Shown in pieces: positions 11,754 to 24,520 of a DNA stretch of 64,000 bases. Every line of letters starts with the position of its first letter. Within the stretch, counting starts at the first letter, position 1. The DNA is taken from contig NC_133026.1 in the NCBI RefSeq assembly GCF_048771995.1, positions 8,500,001-8,564,000 of the forward strand, in the 5' to 3' direction. The DNA comes from Taeniopygia guttata (Eukaryota > Chordata > Aves > Passeriformes > Estrildidae). The position numbers were made by a program, and so were the translations under genes. A model generated the notes under the pieces. The model was given only the letters and a program-made list of their open reading frames with translations. It had not been told where the DNA came from and did not search any database.

Positions 11754-12624
11754 GCTTCCCTTTTGGCAATCCACTGCAGCTGATGGAAAAGGACATTTTA
11801 AAATGGTCTGCTTAACAAAATATGAGGAAAGAAGAGGTCAGCTTTTCCTTACCTTTGCTTAAAAGTGGAAATTACATGAGAGGGATGAAATTGCAGGGCA
11901 GAGAAGGGTCAAAATGGTTTCACCATCATTTTATATGCAGAGGAGTGGGGAATGGGAGAGAACCAGGGACATGCATGGTCCTCTGCTACACCTAGTCCCA
12001 TGGGGCTGTAAAAATGGGGGAAATAATTTGTAGGGTCTGTCAACAGACTGCTGGCCACCTCTAGTGGTCACAGGTAATTCATACTTTCTAGAAACATGAT
12101 CTTGATATGTCTGAAGGCATTTGGCATTGGCTTACTCTCAGAAATCTGGGAAAGATCCAAAGTGCCTTTCTCAGGGAGGCATTAGCAGTGCTTCTTCCCA
12201 GCTGGGACAGCCCTGTGCTTGGTTTCTCCCCAGTCAAGAGCAGAAACCATCATTAAAGTTACAGCACTCATGAGTTTGATGGGAATAAGAGTGAATTCTC
12301 AAGGAAGCCAGAGAAGTGTGCCATTTCCACCCTCTACATTGCTCTCAGAAGGAGCACTGCAAACAGCCTGCAGTATGGAAACAGCAAGGTGGACAGACAT
12401 CTGGAGACATGTTCAATTTTAAAAAAGGCATTAATTTAAGAGATTCTGCCAGAATGCATCAACGAGACTGACTGCACTTAAAAGGAAAAAAAAAAATGGG
12501 GGAAAAGAAAGGCAAAAAGATAAAGAGTCCGTTCCCAGTCTATGGAAAAGTAGGATGGTCTGAAAGGAATTGTCAACATTGGTGAGAAAAAGAGCTGCGC
12601 ACAAGAAAAATGTAACTTTAAAAT

Positions 12625-12755
12625 ACACAACCACATGACGTCGGGTATGCTTAATGGAGGGAAGGACTATATTAATCTGTTTGAATTGCTAATTGGGGAT
12701 TTAGCTGCCTAGATTGGGGGTTATAAGATTAAGGCTTTTATTCTGTGTTTTTGTT
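12625..12755. promoter_or_regulatory. Candidate conserved non-coding element with CRE-like site
   Basis: A CRE-type TGACGTC site with retained CpGs (12636-12642) sits in otherwise CpG-poor DNA and is followed by AT-rich text holding a homeodomain-type 'gctaattgg' and a 'gcttttatt' motif. Retained CpGs with clustered factor motifs are typical of vertebrate enhancers. Conservation itself cannot be seen here. Confidence 0.25.
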
Positions 12756-13467
12756 CTTTTCCAAAGGTAGGAATCCTCTATAGATCCTCGCTCTTGGGAA
12801 TCTAATGCCCTCAAATGCACAACTCGGCAGCAGAAGAGCAAGCTGATAAAGCATTCCTTGCAGATACTTAATGGGTACATTCTGTATCTCCATCTGCATC
12901 TTTCTGTCTGCCTTTTTTTTTTTTTTTTCCCTTAGCACGCTTGGAGGAAGGTAAGAAAACAAAACAAACTGAAAGAACTACCTCTTCCCTTTGTGTTTAT
13001 AGTTGCTTTTCCAGAAGTGGTTTCCATTTATAAAAATAACTCCCTAAATTTCTCCTGTTTCTAGGGTTAACTTCCCTATTTTGTTTCTTCTTGCTTCAGC
13101 TGAATAGGACAAAATGGAAAGAGACTTCAGGACAGCTGTACATCAAAACACACTGGACTCCTTGCAGGAGGAGGCATCTTCATGCAAGGCAAGTCTGACA
13201 TGGCAGAACGCTTCCTCACTTTCTTGAGCACAGATATCAGAGTTCAGTGAAGAAAATAATTTACATTACCCTTCAAAACTACAGGTCTGCACCACGACTG
13301 TTGCAGTACAATAACTGAAATAATAACATTACTAAGGATGTGAAACAACAGAGGGCTTTTATTAAGACAGCAAAGGGCAGTTTTTTATTGTGATGTTAAT
13401 TTTTGTGCAAAAGGAAGCTGGTGAGGTTCTGTTATTAGCACAGCTTCCTGTGGAGAACTGGGACATT

Positions 13468-13509
13468 TTGAAATCATTGATCCAGTCTTTGAAATCACTG
13501 ATTCAGTCT
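13468..13509 (+). repeat. Tandem duplication, 21-bp unit x2
   Basis: Two adjacent 21-base units beginning 'ttgaaatca' and ending 'cagtct' differ at two positions. This is a simple local duplication. Confidence 0.85.
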
Positions 13510-15354
13510 TTTAAAAAGGCAAATACAGTAAAAAAAGTATTACATAATAAAATGACTACAGAAGTTCTAAGGTATACTCAGAAACCCTCTTCAAAAATCT
13601 TGTTGCAATAATTACCTGTATTTCCCCAAAAGTAAGGGCAACATAGCTTCATATCCTCCCTATTGTTTTTTGGAGCAGAAAAGTCCGAAGAGATTTCTTT
13701 TATTCCTGAAGGAAAATTATAGTATATTCTGTGCTTGGTGAAAATGTGGTAATTGTATTTATCCAAAAGGTGAAAAATTCTTTAGCTACTTTCTTATATA
13801 CTCTTGCAGGGAGCTTCTGTATTGGGTACAAATAACTACCAAACTCATTTTTATCTTGCTGCTTGTGTACTTCAGCTCCCCAGTGGTTGCAACTCTTTAG
13901 AAAAACTGTGACCAGACCTACATTGGTCTCATGCTGACTCCTAGATTGCCTCTTTACACCCATTTTGCACCTGTAAGAATGGCTATTTACAGTGCATCTG
14001 TAGTGATGACCTGGATTTAAGATGTTAACCAAGCTGGATCTCACATTTTTCCTATGGGTTTCAAAATCTTTATACTCTCTTGTGTGGGCTTATTTCTACT
14101 CTGATCAGAGCCTTAATGAAGGCAAAAAAAGACCAGAAATGCTCAGGGATGCACCAGCTTTGATAGTAGATCAGGGACCCAGCAGGCCATGGCACCTTGC
14201 CCACTTTTAATGGGATGAATCTCATAGGAAATTTTGCATGAAATTAATTGTTAAAGCAGTGCCAAGTCAGATCCTTCAGCTATAACAGAAGAATCAAAAT
14301 ATGGCTCTGCAGGAAGCTGAAAGCATGATGGATGCTGCTGCTGTGTGACTGGAAGTAGCATGAGATGAGGTAAGGAACTGAGAGGGTATTTTTTAGAAAT
14401 TACTGTAAAAAATTTTGCACATAACATGACAGCAAAGATAATTTGAGAAAGTTTGAGACACAATGAGTAGCACATAGATGAAGCTGATAAACAGTTTCAG
14501 AGCTGGGAATGGCACAGGAGCCCTTTCCTGGATAAGAGAGCATTTTAAAAAGTTTGCTTCTCAGGATTTTTGGACTTTGGAAAAAAGAGGGTGTAACAAG
14601 TTGCAGTGCAGATGACCTCCCATTGCAGTGAGCTTTAGCTCTGGAACATGTCCACTTTGTTGAGCTGGAGCTGGTGCTTCTTGAACACTGAAAGAGGACC
14701 TTCTACTCAGCCAAGAGAGCTGTGCTGTGGAGAATCAAATTGCTGCTCCTGGAAGACACTTGTCTTCTTACTGATCCAAATTTTAAAGCATCTTATAGAA
14801 TTCACTCATCACCCTACATCTGTCCCCTTGTCAGATGGGCTTGATCAGTATTACTCGGTTCCTTTGTAGAGATTTAAAAGCTTCCCATTCTTCCTTTGAA
14901 ATGTGGGAATAAATCGCATATTGGGTTTTGCAAAATGAGTGAACGGCCCCTTTCAACTAGTCAGCAAAAAGTTTCAATAGAGGAATTAAGGCCGATGGAG
15001 AAGGAAATGTGATTCTGGGCTTAAAAGTTGTTTTTGGTGCAGACTTCTAGAAACCAAGTGCATACATTCATTGTGTGAGTAATAATGGAAAAGAAATGTC
15101 TTAAACAAATACCTTTTGTAGGATAAGTTTAATGCCACAATCATATTACTTGGATTGACTGCAGAAATGGGAATGCAAATGATAAACCTTTCCCAACAAC
15201 ACTAATCTGAGAGGAGCTCTCTGGGAAGAATAGCTTCTGAAATATTGTACACAATGAAATATTGTGTCTTTCCCTACCCCCAAGGTTGAGGTCTTCTTCC
15301 CCTCTTCAGGCAAGTGGCACTAGTCGGATTACAGTGCAATCATAACAACTAAAG

Positions 15355-15510
15355 ATGGAAAAAGCTATTGGGCCATTTAATCTCTTCCCCTGCCAGTAGA
15401 GGATTACCCCTGAAGCATGTTCTTCAATACCTTGTCCAGTGCTGGGTGACTGGAGCAATAGGTTTCCATAATTTTTTAGGGAGATTATCTTTTAGATAAG
15501 ACCTTAATGA
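15355..15510 (-). mobile_element. Old CR1 LINE fragment
   Basis: The text follows, in reverse orientation, the 3' region of an older CR1 subfamily: 'cccctgccagtagaggatta', then 'gaagcatgttcttcaatacc', then 'ttgtccagtgctggg', then a 'gcaataggtttcca' block. Divergence is much higher than in the 6.7 kb copy. It is non-coding. Confidence 0.65.
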
Positions 15511-17064
15511 CCTATGTCCTAACTACTCTGCACAAATCCTCCAAGCTGGATTCCTGAAAGTTAGGCTTAAATACAGCTGTGTGCATGCATTTGCCTGTAT
15601 TTGTTCTTAAAATCAAGCTTAGGGCTGTCACAGTGAATTTGATTGAAGTTGTTAACAGCTCTTTGGGCAGAACTCCCTTCACTCCCACAACTGTTACACG
15701 TAAAGTAACTATTTGGCCATATGGTTCCAATCCATGTGTTAGTACATATTGGAGGTTCTTCTGCAAGTGGTTTTTAGTTTGTAAAGAAATTCAGGATATT
15801 TAAAAATCCAATCATCCATTATTGAATAGTTCAGTTAAAGTTTTCTTTTCAGTCCCTATGGTGTGGTTTGCTCTTTTAGAGAGCTGTAGATAATGTTTGG
15901 CTTATTTACTGATTTATTAATTGTTTTTTTTATTATTTGGTTTATGTAGTCATATTTTCCTGTGTTAAGAGTTGTTTAGTTATTTGTCAGGGACTCATAT
16001 TTTACTTACCAAATTATAATTGTAAATTTATACATAAATATAAAGCTTGGTAAGTTATTTTGTTTTCCTACTCCTTTACTGCATTTCTTCTATATTATTT
16101 TTACTGTTGTGCATACATTCTTGTATGTGAATACATATAAGGCAGTCAATTTTCTAACTTCTTTAGTGAATTTTAAATCAACTGCCCAGATGACTCCATA
16201 ATTTGCTTTAAATTTTGCTCGAAATTTGTTTTACTTTGAACAAGAAGAGAATAGCAACATAATACAACATAATAATGGTTCCTTTCTCCCCTAGTGAAGA
16301 GAGGTCAGTTCTTCCTCCTTTCCTCAGGCAAGGGAGCAGACAGATTATTAACAAATTCTAATAATGAAAACAGGGGAAAAAAAGTTAATTTAGGTATGAA
16401 CTGTCATGTATTTAGGCTTTAGACATGTAGGATCAAGATGTAAATTGATACTATACTGCTGAAGATTTGATGAAAGGAAAAGGTGTTAGATACTCAGATT
16501 TAACAGGAATCTTTTTCATGTTGTTCATGATTTTGCATCTGGATTTGTGGTTATTTATTAGAAAAGAGGACTGGGCCTTTTTCTTTCTATAATAGAAATT
16601 ATATTTAAAGGAGGATTAGATTGTGCAAACAGTTTCAGACAGACACCCTGCCAGAGAAGAAGGTCATATGGGATCACAGTAGAAGTATGTCAACAAGCTG
16701 TGATGGTCTTGCATGTTGAGTGGCCAGAGATCTGTAAGATGGAGTAAGAAGGATGAAAAATGTAAGGTCAGTGACAAGTAGATTAGAAAAATTATTTCTT
16801 TTTTTGTTATGAACAAAAATAAGAAAATACATGTAAGCAAGAAAATTATTACAAAAAAATCTCTACTCCTTAATTAAGGTGGCTGTGTTTGTCCATTCTG
16901 ATCCTGGTTCATTAGTTTGTTTCTTTGACATTGCTGAACATTCATGAGCTTTATCAGATGATTCAATTATGTATAGATTTTCACCCAAGGTTTTAACAAA
17001 TTTTTGTCATTTAATTATGAGAAAATAAACAATTTTCCACCATTAAACATCCATCTATCTAATA

Positions 17065-17086
17065 TGGACCTCTAAAAAGAGGTCCA
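17065..17086. repeat. Short perfect hairpin, 9-bp stem
   Basis: TGGACCTCT at 17065-17073 and its exact complement AGAGGTCCA at 17078-17086 flank an AAAA loop. No T-tract follows immediately and no gene lies upstream, so a terminator role is not implied. Confidence 0.7.
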
Positions 17087-17249
17087 AGGTGTATCTGTGC
17101 AACGGCACACAAATTTCAGGAAGCTGAAGTTTTTGTAATGTCGAATGTGGCCATTTTCTAACACTGAAAACCAAGAATATCAGGAAAGGGGGTGCCAGCA
17201 ATAGTCAGGACTGATTGATTTCATTACATGCTGCTAAGGCAGCCTGAAC

Positions 17250-17595
17250 ACTTGTGTGCAGAAGCTCGACACGCAGTAGTGAACACGTGGGAGCTCCCTT
17301 TGGCCCAGAGGGCAGCTGGCATTGCCTGGCCTGGCTCAAAACCATGCAGCTTCATTTCCATCGTCCCCCAGAAGAGAAACCTCGTCCCCTGCTGTTTATT
17401 GGCAGTGCTTCTCCATCTGCAGCAACCATGAGCAGTGCCCAGAGCTTGTCAGGGAAAAATGAGACACTTGGCAGAGGTCAGAACTGTGCCACGCGCTCGC
17501 CAGCAGCGTCCCAGCACTCGGGGGATGGCTGGCTGGAGCATCTCTCCTTGCCCTGCTTCCCTTTCACAAGCAGGCTGCAGTTCTACATGCCCAGC
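17250..17595. other. CpG-enriched GC patch
   Basis: About ten CpG dinucleotides, including a 'cacgcgctcgcc' cluster near 17492, occur in roughly 350 bases, within DNA that otherwise has almost none. The patch is shorter and less dense than a classic CpG island. It could be a decayed promoter, a conserved element or a former exon; no transcript signal is visible. Confidence 0.4.
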
Positions 17596-18433
17596 CTCGT
17601 GTTAAGCTGCACATGCACAATTTTATTGATTGAAAAACTATAAGAGAATACGTAATTTTTATTTTTTTTAAGCTGTGACAACTTTAGAGGTGTTCCTGGC
17701 ATAGCTAACAGATAGTAGGTGAAAGACTGGGATTCTGGAGAGAGCTTGAAAAGTGTATCAATGATGCAAGAGATGCTTTGCTTAAGATACATAAATAGAA
17801 GGAGAAATTAAATGAAAAAACACATTAAAGCAAAAAAACATGGACCTAGTTTCTCTATTCCTCAATTGTGTCTTCCAAGAGAAAATGTTCCCAAGAATGC
17901 TAATACTTTTTCTCAAATCTGCTGAAAATACTTAGTGGGTCTGATAAGTCAAGGATAAATTTAGTTATCCCCATAGCTGGTTTGATCTCAATTGCATTTT
18001 TGATTGCTTGGTTGTAATTGCCATTTTTATTTTATTGTATCTCTAATAGGTGCAAAGTTTCTTTTAATTTAGTGGTATCTAACTTACCTTGCAGTGTGTT
18101 TTGGTTCTAAGCAATTTCAGTCTTAAGCATACTTAATTCCCTTCTGAGATCCTCCATCACTAACAACACAAGATCAAATAACCAACTAATTAAAATTTAT
18201 GTCCATCTTCTATTGAAGTCATCATTCATATCCCCTTGAGTAGGTGATTTCTGACTGTGTGATCCCACAGGAATATTTTTATGTCTACAGTAATATGTGA
18301 GTGTGGAAATGTGGAGTTTATTCTGTTTCATTCCTGTGTAAATGGAAAAGGTTTCCATTAAAGAGTATTTTTTTTCCCATTTTCAGATATATTCTGCAAA
18401 AATGTAGCTAAATTTGCCTTGCTTCAAACAAGT

Positions 18434-18458
18434 TATATATATATATTATATATATATA
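18434..18458. repeat. (TA)n microsatellite
   Basis: An imperfect TA dinucleotide run with one phase shift forms a self-complementary stretch of about 25 bases. Confidence 0.9.
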
Positions 18459-20046
18459 ATTTTCTCATTAAAATGCACATCAGATACAAGAAACTTCATC
18501 CAGAAAAAAAGGCTTTCCAAAGCTACCTTTTTGCTGTTATTTCCTTGTAGGCACAACTGTTTCCCTGGAAATAGGGGTGCAAACCCCTTCTGAGATGTCA
18601 GTATCACTCTGAACATGTTATTTGGGGTGTTGGGTGACTGCTCATCTCTTCTGTGGGTGAAAAATGGCTTTAGCTCGTACCTAATGGCAGCTTTGCATCC
18701 CCAGAAATGTTTGTATTTGCAAAGGAAGCAAGGCTCAGGGCTCAGAGAAGTGGAGCCCCTTTGTCCACACAGTTTCATTGCACATTGGCACCACACTGGA
18801 CACATCCCAGTGTCCACCAGGGAATGGAACATGCCCATGGCTGTCCCAATAGGCAGAAAGAGTGAGACTTCAAACTTTCTGACTGCCTTCACCTTACAGA
18901 GTACTCCAGCACTGTCCCAGGAAGATTTGTAGGCCCTTAAATCCATACTCATGTGCCATTACATGTTGAAAACAATTCTTACCAAAGGCCTCAAGCTATG
19001 AAAACACCACTCTGGTGGGCAGTGACAGAGCTCTCACAGCATTTCAAAAACATGGAACTACAGAAGAAGACACGAAGAATGATGGTTCTGTCTTCATTTT
19101 CCATATTGGCAGCACAATATGGTCCTAAAGAAACCCAGGACCGAGTACGGTGTGGCAGGGATTTGACCAGGTGATTTGGCCTCAGGCCTGCTTTATTTAA
19201 CATTATTTTCAACTTCTTTAGCCATACAGACACAGCTTAAAAAAAAATTTACTAACCCTGCTTCCCACATGAGGACAAAGAAGGGGAATGGCCCTTCCTC
19301 TCTGCAGTGCCCCCACGGCATCACTGCTCTCCTTTCACACAGGTGGAAGAAGCCACCTGAGAACAGCTCTGCACACCCACTGACCTCAGAACAGACCTCC
19401 AAGTGGAAAACCACAGCACTGCAGAGCAGCCTCCTGTCAGCCAGAAATGCTGATTACCAAGGAAAGAAATTAGAACAGGATTTGGCCCAAAGTCAGTGTC
19501 CAACAGAATAGTTGTGCATGCAAAAGTGGTTAAGATAAAGCAAAGGGCATCATGACTTCCTGATAAATTTTGTTCTCAATAGGCTTTTTTTGAGCTAAAA
19601 TCAAAAGTCTGATGATGTTTTCAGAACTGTTATTTATGCCACTCTGCGGCTTATTTACTTTTATCTAGATGGTTACAATGATTTTTACACATCATTTCTA
19701 CTGAGTCAGGTCCACTTTTGAGTACGTCCAGTTGGCATGAAGTTCTTCCAACCAGGACAATTCCCAAGTGCACGCTGTCCCCAGTTCCAACAAAATAATT
19801 AACAGATACTGTGGGACTGTTTGCATTAGCAGTGCTTGATATGGCAGGCAGGTTCAGCCAGGTACCCTGGGCAGGGTGCAGAGACAGGGCACCACGGAAC
19901 AGGGAGCCCTTGGAGCTTCCAGATCTCTGGGACAAGGAGGTCCCACACCTCCCCAGCTGCCTGTGGGCGTGGGGTGGCAAGGAGGGGTGGTGGGCTGGGC
20001 TGCTCAGGGGCAGTGCTGCAGCCCATGCCCACATGAGGAGTGCTGA

Positions 20047-20075
20047 GCAGGACTAGAATCCTAGTCTAGTCCTGC
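20047..20075. repeat. Perfect inverted repeat, 11-bp arms
   Basis: GCAGGACTAGA at 20047-20057 and its exact complement at 20065-20075 flank a 7-base loop. It sits just after a GC-rich patch. No function is assigned. Confidence 0.75.
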
Positions 20076-20584
20076 CACGGGCTGGTTTCCTCCATTGCTT
20101 TTGAATTGAGAGGAGGTGAAAGGTGCTGTAGCTCCACATGGATCTGCTCCCACTCACTGCTGTCTTTTGGGTCCTAGGACAGAGCACTGCTCAGATTCCA
20201 GGGGTAGCAGGGAAGAGACCTACAGACACAACCAGATTGTGTGTAGCAACAGACACCAACACTTCTTGTCCCCAGCACAGGCAGAATTAGCTGGTTATAA
20301 AGAAAGTGCTCAGGATTTGAAGCTCTTCTGACCCTACAGGTTTTCGGTGCTGGTGTTTCCAGCACCAATAGCAGAGAAAAAATTTTGAGATTCTGGTCTG
20401 TGAGCACTATAGAAAAAGACTTGTGATTGCTAGTCATCTTCTTCACAAGCATACCTGTTCTCTTCAGGAATTACTGTGGGATTGATGGAATTTAGGCAGG
20501 AGGATATGATTGAATGCTTCTAAAACAAGAGAGAAGACGAGAAATACCATGTAGTGGTTCTAGGGACATATTTCTCCTCTGGCC

Positions 20585-20930
20585 TCCGGTGTGGGGCCAT
20601 AATTAGAGATCTGATTTACCATTATTGCATGATTTATTTCTTTTAGTTCTTGCTTCCACTGAGTCTAATAGATTTCTCATGTTATTAGATAACCCTCTCT
20701 GTGAGCTGTTGTATAGATAATGGTTTCATGCCGCAGACCCAGAGCTTTAATTTTCACGAGTGCACTTAAAAATAACAATCAGGCAATGAGATATTAGTCA
20801 AGTTATTACTCTCAATTGTGCCACCATTAAATAGTTTGGTGGCTTTCTTGGCTACAGGAGCAATCGGCTGAGTGTCCTCTCGATCTCCCAGATGGGGAAA
20901 GAGCCAGGTGACTCTTTCATTCTCCCTTCA
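20585..20930. promoter_or_regulatory. Candidate conserved non-coding element
   Basis: The block packs homeodomain-type sites ('cataattaga', 'attattgcatgattt', 'cattaaatag') and GATA-type sites, and keeps isolated CpGs ('cctccggtg', 'tgccgcag', 'ttcacgagtg', 'aatcggctg', 'ctcgatc') in CpG-poor DNA. This resembles vertebrate developmental enhancers. It is an inference from motif density only. Confidence 0.3.
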
Positions 20931-21261
20931 GAGGGGCTCACAGCACCTGGGTGTTGGTGCTTGTCATGTCCAAGGCTCAAGATAAGCACATACACCCTGT
21001 AGACTACAGTGGAATCAAAGCAGATGCTTTGTTAAGTAGAATTATATTTGAATACTTGGCTCAATTAAAGGGAAAAAAAAGGAGTGCTTTTTATGGCATT
21101 TTTGCTGGTGAGCTCTGGACCCAGTTCTTCAACCACTGCAGGTCTGCAGAAGAGCCCAGCTATTTGCATGGGCTTCTCCATTTTGAAATTGTATATCAGG
21201 TTACCTGGGCTTTGGGATCCTGATCATATCAGAGGCAGAGTCCACTGTGAAGTGAAGGGCA

Positions 21262-21390
21262 TTTGATGTGTAATGGATGTCGTTCGGCCGCAGAGCGAAT
21301 CAGCCTCTTAAGCTTTTATTGCATCCCACAACGTGAAAGTGGAGAAGTCCGAGTTTTATTTAGCTCCATAAAATATTAAACCTCAACAGT
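21262..21390. promoter_or_regulatory. Candidate conserved non-coding element
   Basis: A compact CpG group, 'tcgttcggccgcagagcga' at about 21280-21298, is followed by two caudal/Hox-like 'ttttatt' sites with flanking CpGs ('aacgtg', 'tccgag'). The contrast with the surrounding AT-rich DNA is sharp. Conservation has not been tested. Confidence 0.3.
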
Positions 21391-24334
21391 GATGGAGTTG
21401 ATAAAAATCTGTATTTTGTAAAAAGCTTTTGTTTCAGGGCTATCCTTTTTATGATTAGCCTGTACATTCTCAGGAAAAAAAAAAATAAAAGCAATATCTA
21501 TTATTACCAGCGAATGATCCAATAAGTGTCTTGGGTATTTCTGCCAAACTTCTGTGCAGGTTCCTAATGAGGGAGATATTAAGTTAAAATCAATGTGGGA
21601 GTAGTTCTTGTAGACCAGGGGAAAGTGTGTCATTATTTTTACTGGCCAAATATAGTATCATCATCCATTAACTCCCTAGCTGAAAAATATCCTGTATCTC
21701 ACTGGGATGCTGATCAAGTCATGTTCTTGTATATGATTTCTCTTAAGACACGCCTAGCATGTATTTCAGCAGGAAGATTTATGGCAGGAGAATCTCAAAG
21801 CACTGGGAAATTTTGTGTTGCTACATTTTACCTGTATCCTACAAATCTACAAAAACAAAAAGGAAAAAAGCTGTGACATAAAAAACTGTTTGCTGAAGGC
21901 TACAGGAAGTAATTTTATCCAAACAGACCATCATAAAACTTTGAAACTTAAACTAGCTAGTTCTCAAGAAACATAACACATCTCAAAGTACAAGAAACAA
22001 ATAGTCATGAGGAAATTCAAGATCTGGTGTTCAAGTTCAAGTTAAAACTATAAAGGCACAATCCATGATACGTATGCTTTTAAGGAGCTGATGCTCTAAA
22101 TAGAGGTAGGTAATTTTTGTCTTGTATCCACAAAACAAAGTTTGGGGTTGTCTGAAACTATTGATGCATTTCAGTTGAACAAAGTGAATAATTCTGTCTG
22201 AAAAAAAAAATAAAAATTCAAGAGCATGATCCAGCTCTGCATTAAATAAAAATTAGATTATGGGTATTGCATATGCTCTTAAGTAAGAATCTTAATATTT
22301 TTTTCATTAAAAGTATAATAAAATAGTCTTTTCTCTCTTCTGGATTAATGTAATAGTCTATGGTTTTGTATGTCTAGTTTGACCACACAACTCAAACACA
22401 GTTTTTCACCAAGTTCTGTACTTATGTCAATGTAGAAATGCTGTTGAGTAATTAATTTCATTGAGCATTACTAAAACAAGATATCTCAAATCTAAGTTTT
22501 GTCTCACTTCATACAGGAGGAATCGCTGAGAGGCCCAAAATTTAGAATCCTAAGGGAGAGAGAGAGTGTATGAAATCGTCCCTGTTTGGTATTTTCTGGT
22601 ATTGTGATCACCCGTACTCTGGCCTTCTGAGGGATAATAGTTTAATGTGCTTCAGGAACAATGGATTTAACAAAAGCAAAATGCAGTTATTTGGAAAGGC
22701 CTAAGACAAGCTGGAAGTGAAGTGAATTTGAAAGACATGCTGGGTGAGGGTGCATGGGAGCAGCCCCTCTGTGGAGCCACATGCAGCTGTGGGGACAGAG
22801 CACCTGGCACTGCCAGCGGGAGATGCCAAACCCCAGACCCTTCTCTCTGCCGAGGGTCTGTCCTGGAGGGAACTCCCCACATCTGACAGTGGCCATGCCA
22901 CCAGGTTTTGCAGCAGCTCCTGAGGGCCGCTGCCAGTAAAGTCTTGGTGACCCTCCAAGGAAGGGAGCCTGGGTGTGCACAGGGCAGCCCTTTACAGTAA
23001 ACGCAATCCTCGCTCTCATTAACCCTCTCGTTTGATAATGATCCACTAATGGAGAGAATTAAAGTTGGCAGCATTTGCCTTGCAGCTGTTCTCCACTCCC
23101 TCCTGATGAAGACAGGCTTTGGGGAGCCAGTCTGCCATCAGGAGAGGCTCCTTCCCTTAGGCTCTGCCTCCTCCTCGCATCGCAGAATCCGAGCCCCGTG
23201 GCTGTCTGCAGGGCTGAGGCACCCAAACGGCTGCACTTATCTATTTCAGTGCTGTTAGAAGTCAGGCAGGCTAATTTTGAAGCTTGGATGTCTCAGAGTT
23301 TCTGCCAGAAAATAAAGAGTATGCTGTGAACTTTACATTGCCTGCTACCAGAATTGCTTGAATTTCTGTTAAATCTTTGTAATTTCTTTTTTTTTCTTTG
23401 CTGGTTACATGACTTTTTGAAAAGTCCTTTCAGTCCTGTTATAACATTATAAATCACCTGCTGAACGATTTGGATTCAAGGTGGTTGATTCCTCACAATT
23501 TCTGCAAGATCAAAGGTATGGCTGTCCTCCAAAAGCTGTGATGCTTCACATCAAAGTTCACAATGAAAACTATCTCAATTTTCCTGTTCAGCATTTGGAT
23601 TTGACTTTATGACAATAACATTTCAGATGGTGTGTTCAGCCTTCATTTGCAAGAGGACATGGCTGTGCAGGTTAGCACGGCAAAGGGAAAATCAAATGGA
23701 GCAATCCTGATTTCAAACCTTCTGTTCCTCAAATTTGTGAGCTTGTTTAAAAAAAGTGAATGTCTTTAGCACCGCTATAAATATCCCTTTGGTAAATGCC
23801 CTGAGTATCTTTCAATCCATGCTGATCCTTGTAATCACAGCCACATTGTTCTGGTTGTGTCACTGAAAATGCTTTTGACAGAACAAATGATGATCACCTG
23901 TGCTGGAGTTTGTAAAAAGCCTAAGATCAAATCTGTTATTTCATCAAGAAAAAACAACATTCAGTTCATTTCTTTCTCTCTTTCATGTGCAATTCTTTTC
24001 ACTGTTTTTTTATTCTTTTTCTCCATGAGCCTCACAAAACAAATAACTGGTGGGAAGTTCATAAAGGAATTGCTTTTACTTGCTTCAGGTGCTGACGGCC
24101 TGGTGTGGCTTGCAATGTTGGAGTTTTCTTCTTAAAGCAGAAAAAAAAAGAAGGTTTAGGGACTGGACTCTGCTTGAAAGTAAGAGTTCTGCAGATGTGC
24201 AATGGCTGATATTCCAGTACCTAACCTTGTAGAGCAGAACTAGACTTTAAAGTGTCTGAGGCTGGTATATTCAGAGAATATCAGTCATAAATACTTTTAT
24301 GTCTGACTCATTTAAGCTAGAGTTGTAACTTTCA
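21391..24334. other. Non-coding interval with CpG-containing patch at 22.7-23.25 kb
   Basis: The patch at about 22740-23240 is GC-richer, holds roughly ten CpGs and supports several overlapping open frames on both strands, none with a recognisable domain. The rest is AT-rich unique sequence. No gene is supported. Confidence 0.5.
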
Positions 24335-24520
24335 CATTGCCACGTGCCTTTATATTATTGAAGTTTAAAGGAATTCCTTTCGAAGCCTAATGTTTGGCTC
24401 ATGATGAAAGAAAATCAAACAGCTTATTTGGCGTTACGTTAAATAATTACATGTGTAACCCTTTAAATGCTAGATATGCAAATAAAGTGCTATAAGGTGA
24501 CTTATTTAGCAAAATCTTAA
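24335..24520. promoter_or_regulatory. Candidate conserved non-coding element
   Basis: An E-box, CACGTG, near 24341 is followed by AT-rich text with retained CpGs ('ttcgaagc', 'ggcgttacgtt'), a 'taaataattac' homeodomain-type site and an octamer in reverse (ATGCAAAT at about 24476). The mix suits an enhancer, but this is inference. Confidence 0.3.

Larger units (their letters stand above)
11754..15354. other. Unique non-coding sequence
   Basis: Outside the candidate element at 12.6 kb and the short tandem duplication at 13.47 kb, I see only AT-rich unique sequence with a T16 run near 12913. A CTCF-like 'cctctagtggtcac' at about 12058-12071 is a weak match. No gene is supported. Confidence 0.55.
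15511..20584. other. Non-coding interval with two GC-richer patches
   Basis: Most is AT-rich unique sequence. GC-richer patches lie at about 17220-17600 and 19820-20080. The longest open frame in the window (168 codons, minus strand, 18446-18952) lies here but has no domain, no splice context and overlapping frames on the other strand. I do not call it a gene. Confidence 0.55.

Noticed and set aside
12055..12075. CTCF-like 'cctctagtggtcac'
   Set aside because: About 11 of 14 consensus positions, with mismatches in the core. Weaker than the 31.88 kb site.
18446..18952. 168-codon minus-strand open frame, the longest in the window
   Set aside because: No domain, no codon bias evident, a 105-codon frame runs over it on the other strand, and the low-coordinate end runs into a (TA)n tract. 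Length is within chance for 64 kb.
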